Shown: positions 24,489 through 33,251, numbered from the stretch's first letter. The stretch: 64,000 bases of DNA from Geothrix sp. SG200 (GCF_022808935.1 NZ_JAKZFR010000006.1:1-64000); one strand, 5' to 3'. A program made the numbers and translations. The notes: generated by a model from the sequence alone, not told the origin.

Positions 24489-25142
24489 TCAGGCTTTGGC
24501 ATCCCGCTCATAGGCGTGCCGGAGCCAGGGCAGGACCCCATCGAGATCCGCCTCCGTGGTGATCTCCAGCTTGTGCGTGATCCGGTCCTTCTTCCGGAAC
24601 CCGCCGGTGTCCTTGAGCCGCCCGGAGGGGTCCTTGACGGTGGCGGGATCGCCCAGCGCCAGGCCCAGGTCCAGGCGCGAGGCGAAGGGCTTCACCTGGG
24701 CGAAGACGTGATGGCGGTAGAGGGGGACGATGGTCTCGCAGGGGCAGACCTTCACGTCGGAGCCGAGCCCCCGGGCCCGGAGGACGATGGCCTCGAAGAG
24801 CGGGCGCAGGGCGGCCTTCTTCCCCGCGTATTGGGCCTCCACGTAGCGGGGCGCCGCGGCCAGATAGCCCTCCGGCGTGTCGTCGAAGGCGTGGCTGGTG
24901 GCTTGGCCGGGCGCAGCGCAGGCCCTCTGGGCCACCAGGCCGGCCTGGTTGCCGCCGAGGCCCTGGGCCTTCAGCCAGGCTGAGCAGCCCTTGAGGTCGG
25001 CTGGGGCTTCTTTCCGGGCCAGGGCCACCCAGGCTGCCAGGTCGCGGCCCGAGTTCCGCTCGAGGTTGGCGAGGATGGCCTGGATGTAGGCCACGCTGGG
25101 GTGTAGGTCATAGGGGCAGGGGACTTGGGATTGAGCGGCCAT
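24489..25142 (-). CDS. DUF4287 / DUF5655 two-domain protein
   Basis: 217 residues. The N-terminal part (LERNSGRDLAAWVALARKE to GGNQAGLVAQRA) matches the DUF4287 pattern. The C-terminal part (PLFEAIVLRARGLGSDVKVC, then VPLYRHHVFAQVKP and DLGLALG) matches DUF5655, a domain related to predicted transport or DNA-binding modules. No signal peptide or membrane segment. Function unknown; the family is widespread in soil bacteria. Confidence 0.75.
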   Translation of the reverse strand: MAAQSQVPCPYDLHPSVAYIQAILANLERNSGRDLAAWVALARKEAPADLKGCSAWLKAQGLGGNQAGLVAQRACAAPGQATSHAFDDTPEGYLAAAPRYVEAQYAGKKAALRPLFEAIVLRARGLGSDVKVCPCETIVPLYRHHVFAQVKPFASRLDLGLALGDPATVKDPSGRLKDTGGFRKKDRITHKLEITTEADLDGVLPWLRHAYERDAKA

Positions 25143-25263
25143 GGAGGCTCCTGCGCAGAAGTCTAGCTGTGATCCCTGTCATGGGTTCCAGGTTCCACGA
25201 CCGTGCTACCTTCCCTCCCAACCTTCCAACCCAATCCACCTCACCCCGTTCTCGGAGCCTTCC

Positions 25264-27195
25264 ATGAGCGACGTGGAAATCAGCATCACCCAGCAGAAGA
25301 CCATCCAGGCGCTGCAGAAGGGGGAGGCCCCCATTCCGATGCGGGGCTGGCTGGCCAAGCAGGCGGCCATCAACTACGAGGTGGAGCGGGCCCTGGCGGA
25401 GGCCGATCCCGGCGCCTTCTGGGCGGACAAGGCCCGGGGTCTGGACTGGGCCGAGCCCTGGAGCAAGGTCTTCGAGTTCAATGCGCCCAACCACGCCTGG
25501 TTCCTGGGCGGGAAGCTCAACGCCACCGTCAACTGCATCGACCGCCACGTGCACAGCGACCGGCGCAACAAGGCCGCCCTGCTGTGGGTGGGCGAGGACG
25601 GCGACGAGCGCTCCTACACCTACAACCGCCTCTACCGCGAGATGAACCGCTTCGCCAACACGCTCAAGCGCCTCGGCGTGAAGAAGGGCGATCGCGTGAT
25701 CCTCTACATGCCCCTCACGCCGGAAGGCATCATCTCCATGCTGGCCTGCGCCCGCATCGGCGCCATCCACAGCGTGGTCTACGCGGGCATGGGTGCCTTG
25801 GCCCTGCGCACCCGCATCGAGGATGCCGGAGCCAAGGTCGTCGTGTGCTCCGACTTCACCTACCGCCGGGGCAAGGCCATCGCCCTCAAGCCCATCGTGG
25901 ACGAGGCGGTGCGTGACCTGAGTTCCGTGGATCACGTCATCGTCCATCGCCGTGGCTCGCGGCCGGGCGACGCGCCGGTCACCTTCGCCAGCGAGCGCGA
26001 GAAGGATTTCTACGACATCCAGCAGGGCCGCGACATCCACTGCGAGCCGGAGATGGTGGACGCCGAGCATCCGCTGTTCATCCTCTACACCAGCGGAACG
26101 ACGGGAAAGCCGAAGGGCGTGGTGCATGCGACCGGGGGCTACCTGGTGGGGGTGAACTACCTGAGCAAGGCCTTCTACCAGATCCAGGAGCGGGACATCT
26201 ACTGGAGCACCTCCGACATCGGCTGGATCGTGGGCCACAGCTTCATCGTCTACGGCCCCCTCAGCATCGGCGCGACCGTGCTGTGCCGCGAGGGCGCGCC
26301 GGATTACCCCAGTCCGGAAGTCACCTGGGAGCTCTGCGAGCGCTTCGGGGTGAACGTGATGTTCACGGCCCCCACGGCCGTGCGCATGTGGATGAGCCAC
26401 GGGGCCGAGGCCCCCGGGAAGTTCGACCTGAGCAAGCTGCGCCTCCTGGCCTGCGCCGGCGAGCCCCTGAATCCCGAGGCCCACCGCTGGGCCCAGCAGC
26501 ATCTCGTCGGGCAGGGCAATGGCCAGGTGGTGGACAACTGGTGGCAGACGGAGATCGCCGGGCCCGTCATCGGCACCCTGCCCACCTTCGAAGTCAGGCC
26601 GGGGAAGGCGGGCAAGCCCATGCCCGGGGCGCAGCTGGCCGTGGTGAACCGGGACGGGAGCCCCGTGCCCGACGGCCAGGGCGGGCTGCTGGTGATCAAG
26701 TTCCCGCTGCCCTACATGCTGCGCACCGTATGGAACGACCCCAAGCGCTATGAGGACTACTGGCGGGACATCCCCGGCTGCTACAGCGCCGGCGATGTGG
26801 CCGTGCGGGATGCCGACGGCTACATCGCCGTGCTGGGCCGCTCCGACGATGTGCTCAATGTGGCGGGCCACCGCATCGGCACTGCCGACATCGAGGGCTC
26901 GCTCATCCGGCATCCCGCCGTGGCGGAAAGCGCCGTGGTGGGCATCCCGGACGCCATCAAGGGCGAGAGCATCAAGGCCTACGTGGTGGTCAAGGCTGGT
27001 GTCGAGGCGGGCCCCGGGCTCATCGCCAGTCTCAAGGACCATGTCCGCGAGGACCTGGGCGGCATCGCCACCCCCTCGGACATCGAGATCCGCGCCAGCC
27101 TGCCCAAGACGCGCTCGGGCAAGATCGTCCGCCGCGCCCTGAAGGCCTGGGCCCTGGGGCAGGATCCGGGGGATCTGAGCACCTTGGCGGATTGA
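25264..27195 (+). CDS. Acetyl/propionyl-CoA synthetase-like AMP-forming ligase
   Basis: 643 residues, typical Acs length. The ATP loop is YTSGTTGKPKGVVH, the carboxylate-pocket motif is VDNWWQTEIAG, and the C-terminal catalytic lysine is in KTRSGKIVRRALK (the residue often silenced by acetylation). It activates a short carboxylic acid to acyl-AMP and then acyl-CoA. Canonical acetate enzymes read WWQTETGG; here TGG is replaced by IAG, so the preferred acid may differ. ATG 25264 gives MSDVEISITQQKTI. The gene ends at the edge of a tandem-repeat array. Confidence 0.9.
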   Translation: MSDVEISITQQKTIQALQKGEAPIPMRGWLAKQAAINYEVERALAEADPGAFWADKARGLDWAEPWSKVFEFNAPNHAWFLGGKLNATVNCIDRHVHSDRRNKAALLWVGEDGDERSYTYNRLYREMNRFANTLKRLGVKKGDRVILYMPLTPEGIISMLACARIGAIHSVVYAGMGALALRTRIEDAGAKVVVCSDFTYRRGKAIALKPIVDEAVRDLSSVDHVIVHRRGSRPGDAPVTFASEREKDFYDIQQGRDIHCEPEMVDAEHPLFILYTSGTTGKPKGVVHATGGYLVGVNYLSKAFYQIQERDIYWSTSDIGWIVGHSFIVYGPLSIGATVLCREGAPDYPSPEVTWELCERFGVNVMFTAPTAVRMWMSHGAEAPGKFDLSKLRLLACAGEPLNPEAHRWAQQHLVGQGNGQVVDNWWQTEIAGPVIGTLPTFEVRPGKAGKPMPGAQLAVVNRDGSPVPDGQGGLLVIKFPLPYMLRTVWNDPKRYEDYWRDIPGCYSAGDVAVRDADGYIAVLGRSDDVLNVAGHRIGTADIEGSLIRHPAVAESAVVGIPDAIKGESIKAYVVVKAGVEAGPGLIASLKDHVREDLGGIATPSDIEIRASLPKTRSGKIVRRALKAWALGQDPGDLSTLAD

Positions 27196-27198
27196 TGC

Positions 27199-27566
27199 TG
27201 TCCGGGGGTTCCGCGCTGCGCGCACACCCCCGGGCCCCCGCGCTCGGCCCGGCGGAGCCGTGCCGAGCTTCTGCTCTCCGGGGGTTTCTCGCTCCGCTTC
27301 GCTGCGCGCACACCCCCGGACCCCCGCGCTCGGCCCGGCGGAGCCGTGCCTCGCTTCTGCTCTCCGGGGGATCCCCCGCGGCGCGAGCGGCACGAGGATC
27401 TAAGGTGCCGCTCCGCTTCGCTTCGCGAACACCCCGGGTCCCCGCGTTCGGCTCGGCGGAGCCGCGCCTCGCTTCTGCTCTCCGGGGGTTTCTCGCTCCG
27501 CTTCGCTGCGCGAACACCCCCGGACCCCCGCGCTCGGCCCGGCGAAGCCGCGCCGAGCTTCTGCTT
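27199..27566. repeat. GC-rich tandem array of about 86-bp units, each with an internal hairpin
   Basis: Non-coding stretch between the convergent acyl-CoA synthetase and barrel-protein genes. Units begin GCTTCTGCTCTCCGGGGG at 27267, 27353 and 27471; the next start at 27557 is truncated, and a partial unit opens the array at 27199. Units 2 and 4 are both 86 bp and nearly identical; unit 3 is 118 bp because of a diverged insert. Each unit has arms TCCGGGGG and CCCCCGGA able to form a hairpin. Open frames here have no protein-like character. There are no spacers, so it is not CRISPR. Confidence 0.85.
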
Positions 27567-27595
27567 CCACCTGACGGCACCACGCTCCTTGGGAG

Positions 27596-28399
27596 CTAGA
27601 AGATTCGCACGAGGTTGAACCCCAAGGCCCAGCGGCCGGGGGGCCGGGGGCCTCCGGCGTAGTCGCCGCTCAGCACCTGGTGGGCGGTGGTGCCCTGGAC
27701 GTTGGTGGCCATGAGCGTGAAGCGGTGGCCCTTGGTCTGGAACCGGTAGCCCACGGCGTAGCCGGGCTCGTAGGTGGCGCGGTCCAGGCGGGAGGGGCGG
27801 GGGTAGTACTCGGCCAGGACCGACTGGCTCTCGGCGAAGCGCCACCGGAGGCCCGCCCCGGCGGTGAAGAGCGCCTGGTCCCGGGTGGTGGTGCGGGACA
27901 GCCAGGTGGGCACGAGGCTGAGGGAGAAGGATCCCACCAGGAACTCAGCGGGGAGCTGCACGGCCGCGCCGGTGAGGCCCACGGTCCCGAAGGCGTAGGT
28001 GGTGCGCTGGATGGTCTCGTCGAAGCGCTCCACCCGCACCGCCAGGCGGACATGAGGGTGATTGAGGATCCGCTCCTGGAGGGCCAGGGTGACGGTCTTG
28101 CCATCCGCCGTGCGGTAGATCTGGGCGTTGAGTCCGGGCACCGCGGCAATGCCGAGATCGAAGCCCAGGCCCGGAAAGTTGCCGCCATCCAGGCCATAGA
28201 AATCCTTCGAGTTCCCTCGGGCGGATTCAGTGAAGCGGTGCGTGAAGCGGATGGCAGGCTGCCAGCCCTCCAGGTGGTCCGCCGTGGGCAGGTTGAGGCC
28301 CAGGGGGAGATCGGAGGGTGGCTCCGGTTCCTGGGCGCTAAGGGGGGCGGCCACGAGCACGAGCGGAAGGAGGGCGGTGAGGGAAGGCCGGAGGGGCAT
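27596..28399 (-). CDS. DUF5777-like outer-membrane beta-barrel protein
   Basis: 267 residues. A signal peptide (LLPLVLVAAPLSAQ) is followed by LPTADHLEGWQPAIRFTHRF, aromatic-rich strands, and the end NLVRIF with terminal phenylalanine. The pattern resembles DUF5777 barrels, which often lie next to secreted heme or Rieske-type proteins. Here it is directly downstream of the Rieske gene (13-base gap), so the two are probably cotranscribed. Role unknown. Confidence 0.7.
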   Translation of the reverse strand: MPLRPSLTALLPLVLVAAPLSAQEPEPPSDLPLGLNLPTADHLEGWQPAIRFTHRFTESARGNSKDFYGLDGGNFPGLGFDLGIAAVPGLNAQIYRTADGKTVTLALQERILNHPHVRLAVRVERFDETIQRTTYAFGTVGLTGAAVQLPAEFLVGSFSLSLVPTWLSRTTTRDQALFTAGAGLRWRFAESQSVLAEYYPRPSRLDRATYEPGYAVGYRFQTKGHRFTLMATNVQGTTAHQVLSGDYAGGPRPPGRWALGFNLVRIF

Positions 28400-28412
28400 G
28401 GTCCCGTCTCGC

Positions 28413-28979
28413 TCAGGTCAGCCGCGTGGCGGCGGAGACGGGCTTGGACGGATCGATCACCAGGACCCCGCCCGGCGTGGCTTCGCTGACTTCGTAGTGC
28501 TGGAGGGTGGACCCGACCGGGGCCGGACCCTGGGTCACTGTGCCGTTGAGGTCGTACTGGCTGCCGTGGCAGGGGCAGTTGAAGCCGGTCTGGGTGGGGC
28601 CGAGGCGCCCGCCCTGATGCAGGCAGCTCGCGTTGAAGGCGTAGATGCCGGCGCTGTCCCGGACTAGGTAGTAGCCCTGGGCGGCGCCGAGCATCAGGGG
28701 GCAGCTGCCGGAGGCGGTGGTGGTGTAGTCCTTCACCGTTCCGGACGGCTGGGCCAGCATGCTGGCCTTCGTCTCCGAAGTGGTCACCGTGCTGGGAGGA
28801 GGAGGCGGGGGAGGCGGCGGAGGCGCCGAAGCTGACCCTCCGCCGCCGCCCCCGCAGGAGACGACTGCGGCCGCGGCGGCCACGGCCAGGGCGCAGGCGC
28901 AGAATTCCCGGCGGTCGAGGCCGCTGGACGGGGCGGAGGCGGGGGCGGCGGCGGGGATGGATGGTTCGGGGCGGGGCAT
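28413..28979 (-). CDS. Exported Rieske [2Fe-2S] protein
   Basis: 188 residues. A twin-arginine-like leader (LDRREFCACALAVAAAA) ends at VVSCGG, which could also serve as a lipobox. A low-complexity Gly and Pro tract (ten prolines in a row) precedes the Rieske domain. Cluster-binding boxes are CLHQGG and CPCHGSQYD. In respiratory Rieske proteins box I is CTHLGC; here the disulfide cysteine is glycine, although its partner in box II remains. First gene before the DUF5777-like barrel; divergent from a DUF2231 membrane protein, a frequent neighbour of such proteins. Confidence 0.88.
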   Translation of the reverse strand: MPRPEPSIPAAAPASAPSSGLDRREFCACALAVAAAAAVVSCGGGGGGSASAPPPPPPPPPPSTVTTSETKASMLAQPSGTVKDYTTTASGSCPLMLGAAQGYYLVRDSAGIYAFNASCLHQGGRLGPTQTGFNCPCHGSQYDLNGTVTQGPAPVGSTLQHYEVSEATPGGVLVIDPSKPVSAATRLT

Positions 28980-29156
28980 GGGGCCTCCTCAGGAAGGGCC
29001 GCGGCCGTGGCCACGGGACCTGCAGGCGAGGATGCGGCGAGGCCCGCCGCGGTCCCAGATCCGGATGGCAGAAACCGGCCCCTCCGGTCTGGCGTCCGCC
29101 CTGGCCCTGGGCGCATCCTGATCGGGACATCCTGCCGATCCTGCCCCGGAGTTCCC

Positions 29157-29630
29157 GTGCCGCCCTTCAACCACCTCCATCCCGCCATCGTCCACTTCCC
29201 CATCGCGCTGCTGATGACGGCGCCGCTCCTCTTCCTCATTGGCGCGCTCTGGCCCGCCCAGCGCCGGGGCATCCACGCCATGGCGCTGCTCCTGCTGCTG
29301 CTCGGGCTCGCGGGAGCGCTGCTGGCCCTGGCCACGGGGGACGCCGCGGAGAACTTGGCGCACCGGACGCCGGCGCTGCGGGCCGCCCTGGACCAGCATG
29401 AGGAGGCGGCCGAGTGGACCGTGGCCATCTTCAGCATCCTGGCGGGAACCTGGGTCCTCCACCTGGGAGCCTCCCGGTTCCTCCATCGCGACTTGTCGCC
29501 TCGCCTGGCCCGGCTCCTGTTCATCCTCTGGCTGCTGGTCAGCGCCATGGGCGTGGGGGCAGTGCTCCGCACGGGCCACCTGGGCGGCCACATGGTTCAT
29601 GATCTGCACACCCACGGGGGCGAGCCCTGA
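29157..29630 (+). CDS. DUF2231 family membrane protein
   Basis: 157 residues, four predicted membrane segments. The start HLHPAIVHFPIALLM with its histidine pair and LATGDAAENLA are characteristic of DUF2231 (predicted heme-binding or electron-transfer membrane proteins). GTG at 29157 is chosen because CGGAG lies six bases upstream and family similarity begins there; the open frame before it is not protein-like. Its divergent neighbour is a Rieske protein, so the pair may form a small membrane redox module (inference). Confidence 0.82.
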   Translation: MPPFNHLHPAIVHFPIALLMTAPLLFLIGALWPAQRRGIHAMALLLLLLGLAGALLALATGDAAENLAHRTPALRAALDQHEEAAEWTVAIFSILAGTWVLHLGASRFLHRDLSPRLARLLFILWLLVSAMGVGAVLRTGHLGGHMVHDLHTHGGEP

Positions 29631-29660
29631 GCGGCGGGTGACTCCGGTTAGGCTGGTGGG

Positions 29661-30875
29661 ATGAAGCCCCGCCAGTACGCCGTCCTCCTGCTCCTCGGCT
29701 TCGCGTCGGGACTCCCGCTGTTCCTCACGGGCTCGACGCTGAAGGCCTGGATGACGGACGAGAAGCTGAGCCTGGCCACCATCGGCCTCTTCAGCTTCGT
29801 GACGCTGCCGTACAGCCTGAAGGTGTTCTGGGCGCCCTTCCTGGACCGCTTCTCCCTGCCGGGCCTGGGCCGGCGGCGGGGCTGGATGCTGGTCATGCAG
29901 GCGGGCATGGCCCTCGCGCTCGCCCGGCTGGCCCTCACCCAGCCGCACCTGGACCTGCTCCGCGTGGTGGTCCTGGCCCTGGCCGTGGCCGTCACCAGCG
30001 CCACCTTCGACATCGCCGTGGATGCCTGGCGCGCCGAGGCCCTGGACCAGAAGCACCTGGGCCTGGGCAACAGCATCCACATCGCCGCCTACCGGGTGGC
30101 CATGCTGGTGAGCGGCGGCCTGGCGCTCATCCTGGCGGACAAGCTGGGCTGGCGCGCCACCTACCTGGCCATGGCCGGGCTCACGGTCCTGGGCATGATC
30201 GGCACCTGGATGGCCGAGAACACCGACGCCGTGGCCCGGGCCCCGCGCACGCTGCGGGAGGCCATCTCCGGGCCCCTCAAGGACCTGCTCCAGCGCCGGG
30301 GCATCGCCTACCTGCTGGCCTTCGCCGTGTTCTACAAGCTGGGCGACTGGCTGGCGGAGTCCATGACCATCCCCTTCCTGCTGCGGGGCATGGGCTTCAC
30401 GAAGACCGAGATCGGCTTCGTGCAGAAGACCACGGCCATGGTGGCCATCATCCTCGGCGGCCTGCTGGGCGGCTGGATGCTCACGCGCATGAGCCTTCGG
30501 AAGGCGCTCTGGATCTGCGGCTTCGTGCAGGCCGGCAGCATCCTGGGCTTCTGGACCATCTCCCTGCTGGGCCGCCACCTGCCCCTGCTGGTGGCGGCGA
30601 ACACCCTGGAGAACCTGGCCTACGGCATGGGCGGCAGCGCCTTCGCCGCCCTGCTCATGGGCGCCTGCAACCGCAGCTACACCGGCACCCAGTACGCGCT
30701 CTTCAGCGCCCTCATGGCCCTGCCTCGCACGCTCTTCGCGGGCCTGACGGGCTTCATGGCGGACTGGTACGGCTGGAAGCTCTACTTCCCCGTCTGCGCG
30801 GCGGCGGCCATCCCGGGCCTGCTCCTGCTGCTGCTCTGGGACCGCTGGGGCCTGCAAGAGACGGACGGGGCCTGA
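29661..30875 (+). CDS. ampG: AmpG-type muropeptide permease (MFS)
   Basis: 404 residues, 12 membrane segments. The opening LLLGFASGLPLFLTGSTLKAW and LPYSLKVFWAPFLDRF are hallmark AmpG sequences, as is ATFDIAVDAWRAEAL. AmpG imports anhydro-muropeptides released from peptidoglycan for recycling. This is 31 bases after the DUF2231 gene, possibly in one transcript. AmpG is also the permease feeding AmpR/beta-lactam sensing in other bacteria, but no AmpR-like gene is here. Confidence 0.92.
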   Translation: MKPRQYAVLLLLGFASGLPLFLTGSTLKAWMTDEKLSLATIGLFSFVTLPYSLKVFWAPFLDRFSLPGLGRRRGWMLVMQAGMALALARLALTQPHLDLLRVVVLALAVAVTSATFDIAVDAWRAEALDQKHLGLGNSIHIAAYRVAMLVSGGLALILADKLGWRATYLAMAGLTVLGMIGTWMAENTDAVARAPRTLREAISGPLKDLLQRRGIAYLLAFAVFYKLGDWLAESMTIPFLLRGMGFTKTEIGFVQKTTAMVAIILGGLLGGWMLTRMSLRKALWICGFVQAGSILGFWTISLLGRHLPLLVAANTLENLAYGMGGSAFAALLMGACNRSYTGTQYALFSALMALPRTLFAGLTGFMADWYGWKLYFPVCAAAAIPGLLLLLLWDRWGLQETDGA

Positions 30876-31340
30876 TCACTTCACCACGGGCCGGTTGGCT
30901 CCGCGCCAGGCGCGCATCCCGCCCTTGAGGACGTAGACCCAGTCGAAGCCCCGGGCGGTGAGGCGCTTGAGGGCGCGATGAGACAGCGCGTCCGTCTCGT
31001 CCACGAGGACGAGGGCCCGCTTGGCCTGAGGGTCCGGGGACCCGAAGCGCCGGGTGAGCTCCGTGAAAGGCACATGCAGGCAGCCCCGGATGTGGCCCTG
31101 CCGGAAGGCCGCCTCGTCCCGCAGGTCCACGAGCAGGACGCCGGGGCCCTGGAGCAGTTCCTCGACCTGGAGGGGATCGAGCACGGGCCGTCCGCGGCCC
31201 CGGCGCCAGGAGCGGAGGCGCGGCAGGGCCACCCCGAATAGCAGGAGGAGGCAGAGGGCCGCGAAGACCAGGCCCGGCAGGAAGGGGTACGTCTCCATCC
31301 AGCCTCTCAGCGTTGTCAGGGCCTGGGCGAGCGGGGACAT
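30876..31340 (-). CDS. Membrane-anchored rhodanese-like protein lacking the catalytic cysteine
   Basis: 154 residues: one membrane segment (LPGLVFAALCLLLLFGVALP) and a single rhodanese domain (VLLVDLRDEAAFRQGHIRGC, then HVPFTEL). The active-site loop, normally C-x4-R/S at the end of strand D, reads VDETDALSHRA, with no cysteine. It therefore cannot be a thiosulfate sulfurtransferase by the known mechanism and is more likely a binding or scaffold domain. Immediately convergent with ampG (no gap). Confidence 0.8.
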   Translation of the reverse strand: MSPLAQALTTLRGWMETYPFLPGLVFAALCLLLLFGVALPRLRSWRRGRGRPVLDPLQVEELLQGPGVLLVDLRDEAAFRQGHIRGCLHVPFTELTRRFGSPDPQAKRALVLVDETDALSHRALKRLTARGFDWVYVLKGGMRAWRGANRPVVK

Positions 31341-31373
31341 GGCACCTCCCGGTACGGGGATGATGCCCCGGCC

Positions 31374-32354
31374 TCAGACCTCCGGCAAGCCCAGAGCGGC
31401 CGCGAGGGCGCGGAAGGCCTCGGGGATCGGCGCCACGGCATCGATGCGGGCCCCGGTCAGGGGGTGGTCCACGGACAGCTTCCAGGCGTGGAGGGCCGGA
31501 TGGGGCAGCAGCAGGGCCCCGCCGTCCACATCCTTCCAGCGACCCGGCCCGCCGTAGAGCGGATCGCCCATGAGCGGGGCCCGCAGGTGGGCGAGGTGGA
31601 CCCGGATCTGGTGCGTCCGGCCCGTGAGCAGCTCGCACTCCACCAAGGCCACGCTGGTGGTGCGGGCCAGCACGCGGATGCGGGTCTGCGCGGGACGCCC
31701 GCCCTCGGCCACCACCATGCGCAGGCGGTCCTGCTTGTGGCGGGCGATGGGCTCGTCGATGAGGAGGCTGCCCAGCTGGGGCAGGCGGGGCGAGTGGCGC
31801 ACCAGGGCCAGGTAGCGCTTCTCCACGGTCCGGGCCTTGAACTGGGCCTGGATGGCCCTTTGGGCCTCGGCGGTCTTGGCCAGGCAGAGGCAGCCGGTGG
31901 TGTAGCGGTCGAGGCGGTGCACGAGGCCCGGCCAGCCGGAGGCCAATTCTTCGGCGTCTTCTGATTCTTCGTCGCCGGGTTCGAGGACCACCGGGGCCTT
32001 GAGGCGGTGCAGCAGGGCGTTCACGATGGTGCCGCCCGCATGGCCCGGCCCGGGATGCACCACCATGCCCGCGGGCTTGTCGACGATCCACAGCTGGCCG
32101 TCTTCGAACAGCGTGGGCAGGTCGATGGCCTCGGCCTCCAGGTGCGCGGCCGGGGCGGCGATGATGGGCAGCTCCGTCTCCACCAGGTCCCCGGGACGCA
32201 GCTTCACGCCGCCCTTGGACACCGGCTGTCCGTTCACCTTCACCTCGCCCGTGCGCACGTGGGCGTCCCAGCGCGCCCGGGGGACTTCGGGGAAGCGGTC
32301 CGCCAGGAAGCGGTCCAGGCGGGGGGCGCCATCCTCGGCGCGGAGGCTGATCAT
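31374..32354 (-). CDS. RluA/RluD family pseudouridine synthase
   Basis: 326 residues. An N-terminal S4 RNA-binding domain (RLDRFLADRFPEVPRARW, HVRTGEVKVNGQPVSKGG) precedes the catalytic domain with HRLDRYTTGCLCLAKT, whose aspartate is the nucleophile, and LLTGRTHQIRVHLAH. It modifies uridines in 23S rRNA or tRNA; RluD (1911/1915/1917) is the closest guess by domain order. The region DEESEDAEELASG is an acidic insert before the catalytic motif. The ATG overlaps the lgt stop (ATGA), so it is coupled to lgt. Confidence 0.93.
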   Translation of the reverse strand: MISLRAEDGAPRLDRFLADRFPEVPRARWDAHVRTGEVKVNGQPVSKGGVKLRPGDLVETELPIIAAPAAHLEAEAIDLPTLFEDGQLWIVDKPAGMVVHPGPGHAGGTIVNALLHRLKAPVVLEPGDEESEDAEELASGWPGLVHRLDRYTTGCLCLAKTAEAQRAIQAQFKARTVEKRYLALVRHSPRLPQLGSLLIDEPIARHKQDRLRMVVAEGGRPAQTRIRVLARTTSVALVECELLTGRTHQIRVHLAHLRAPLMGDPLYGGPGRWKDVDGGALLLPHPALHAWKLSVDHPLTGARIDAVAPIPEAFRALAAALGLPEV

Positions 32355-33166
32355 CGGGTCGCTTCCTTCCGGCGGCTCCAGAAGAGCCAGAGGCCCGCGC
32401 CCAGCATCATGAAGGCCACGCCCGTGAGGCGGCCGGTGCTGAGCCAGGCCCAGCCCAGCCAGCCCGTGCCACGGTCCCCGTCGCCGCGCCAGGTCTCGGT
32501 GACGATGCGGCCCAGGCCCTCCACCAGGAAGTAGAGGGCGAAGATCTGGCCCTGGAACTGGCGTTTCCCGCGGGCCAGCAGGAGGACGGCCATCACCGTG
32601 AGGTTGGCGAAGCTGTTGTAGAGCTGCACGGGGTGGAGGGGGATGTCGAGCGGGGTGCCGCTGAAGGCGTGCGCGATGGGGTCGGTGAAGGTGGCAGCCC
32701 AGGGCACGTGGGTTTCCGTGCCATAGCAGCAGCCGGCGGAGAAGCAGCCCAGCCGGCCGATGGCCTGGCCCAGGGCCACGCCGGGCACCAGGGCGTCGCC
32801 GGTGAGGCGCAGGGGCAGGCCCTGGCCCTTGCGGAGCTTCCAGAAGAAGGTGGCCGTGGCGGCGATGATGCCGCCGTGGATGGCCCCGCCGGCCCGCAGC
32901 GTGGACATCGTGAAGATCTCGCGGAAGGTCATGGCGCCTTCCTGGCCGGCGGGCGTGAAGAGGCCCACGATGATCATCAGCAGCTTGGAGCCCAGGATGG
33001 CGGCGATGAGGACGGCGATGGCCATGTCCGTGATGGCGGCGGGGTTCAGACCATCCAGCTTCGCCTGCCGCTTGGCCAGGGCTGTGCCCGCGAAGAAGGC
33101 GATGGCCAGCAGCAGCCCGTAGGTGCCCAGGGGGAAGGAACCGATCTCGAAAAGAACTGGATGCAT
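32351..33166 (-). CDS. lgt: Prolipoprotein diacylglyceryl transferase
   Basis: 271 residues with seven membrane segments. Lgt hallmarks: GGAIHGGII with the essential histidine, the signature GRLGCFSAGCCYGTET and HPVQLYNS. The cysteine-rich signature (GCFSAGCCYG instead of GNFINGE) is a known variant in several phyla. It transfers diacylglycerol to the lipobox cysteine at the inner membrane. Start at the ATG giving MHPVLFEIGSFPL; the frame upstream contains a heptamer repeat array and is not coding. Confidence 0.94.
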   Translation of the reverse strand: MHPVLFEIGSFPLGTYGLLLAIAFFAGTALAKRQAKLDGLNPAAITDMAIAVLIAAILGSKLLMIIVGLFTPAGQEGAMTFREIFTMSTLRAGGAIHGGIIAATATFFWKLRKGQGLPLRLTGDALVPGVALGQAIGRLGCFSAGCCYGTETHVPWAATFTDPIAHAFSGTPLDIPLHPVQLYNSFANLTVMAVLLLARGKRQFQGQIFALYFLVEGLGRIVTETWRGDGDRGTGWLGWAWLSTGRLTGVAFMMLGAGLWLFWSRRKEATR

Positions 33167-33192
33167 GCGGGATCCCGACGGGAGACTGGAAA

Positions 33193-33238
33193 CTGAAGGC
33201 TGAAGGCTGAAGACTGAAGACTGAAGACTGAAGACTGA
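33193..33238. repeat. Heptanucleotide tandem repeat (CTGAAGR)
   Basis: Two copies of CTGAAGG then four of CTGAAGA and a partial CTGA, in the gap between the divergent lgt and lpxD genes. Related 7-base arrays lie at 34756-34783, 34816-34843 and 36075-36102. Confidence 0.85.
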
Positions 33239-33251
33239 CGAGGAGGGTGCC

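Noticed and set aside
27199-27566. CRISPR array
   Set aside because: The repeats are contiguous 86-118-bp units without unique spacers of regular size, and no cas genes are present.
27032-27583. Arg/Gly-rich open frames crossing the tandem array as a repetitive protein
   Set aside because: They exist in several frames and on both strands, have no ribosome site, overlap the acyl-CoA synthetase end and simply translate the DNA repeat.
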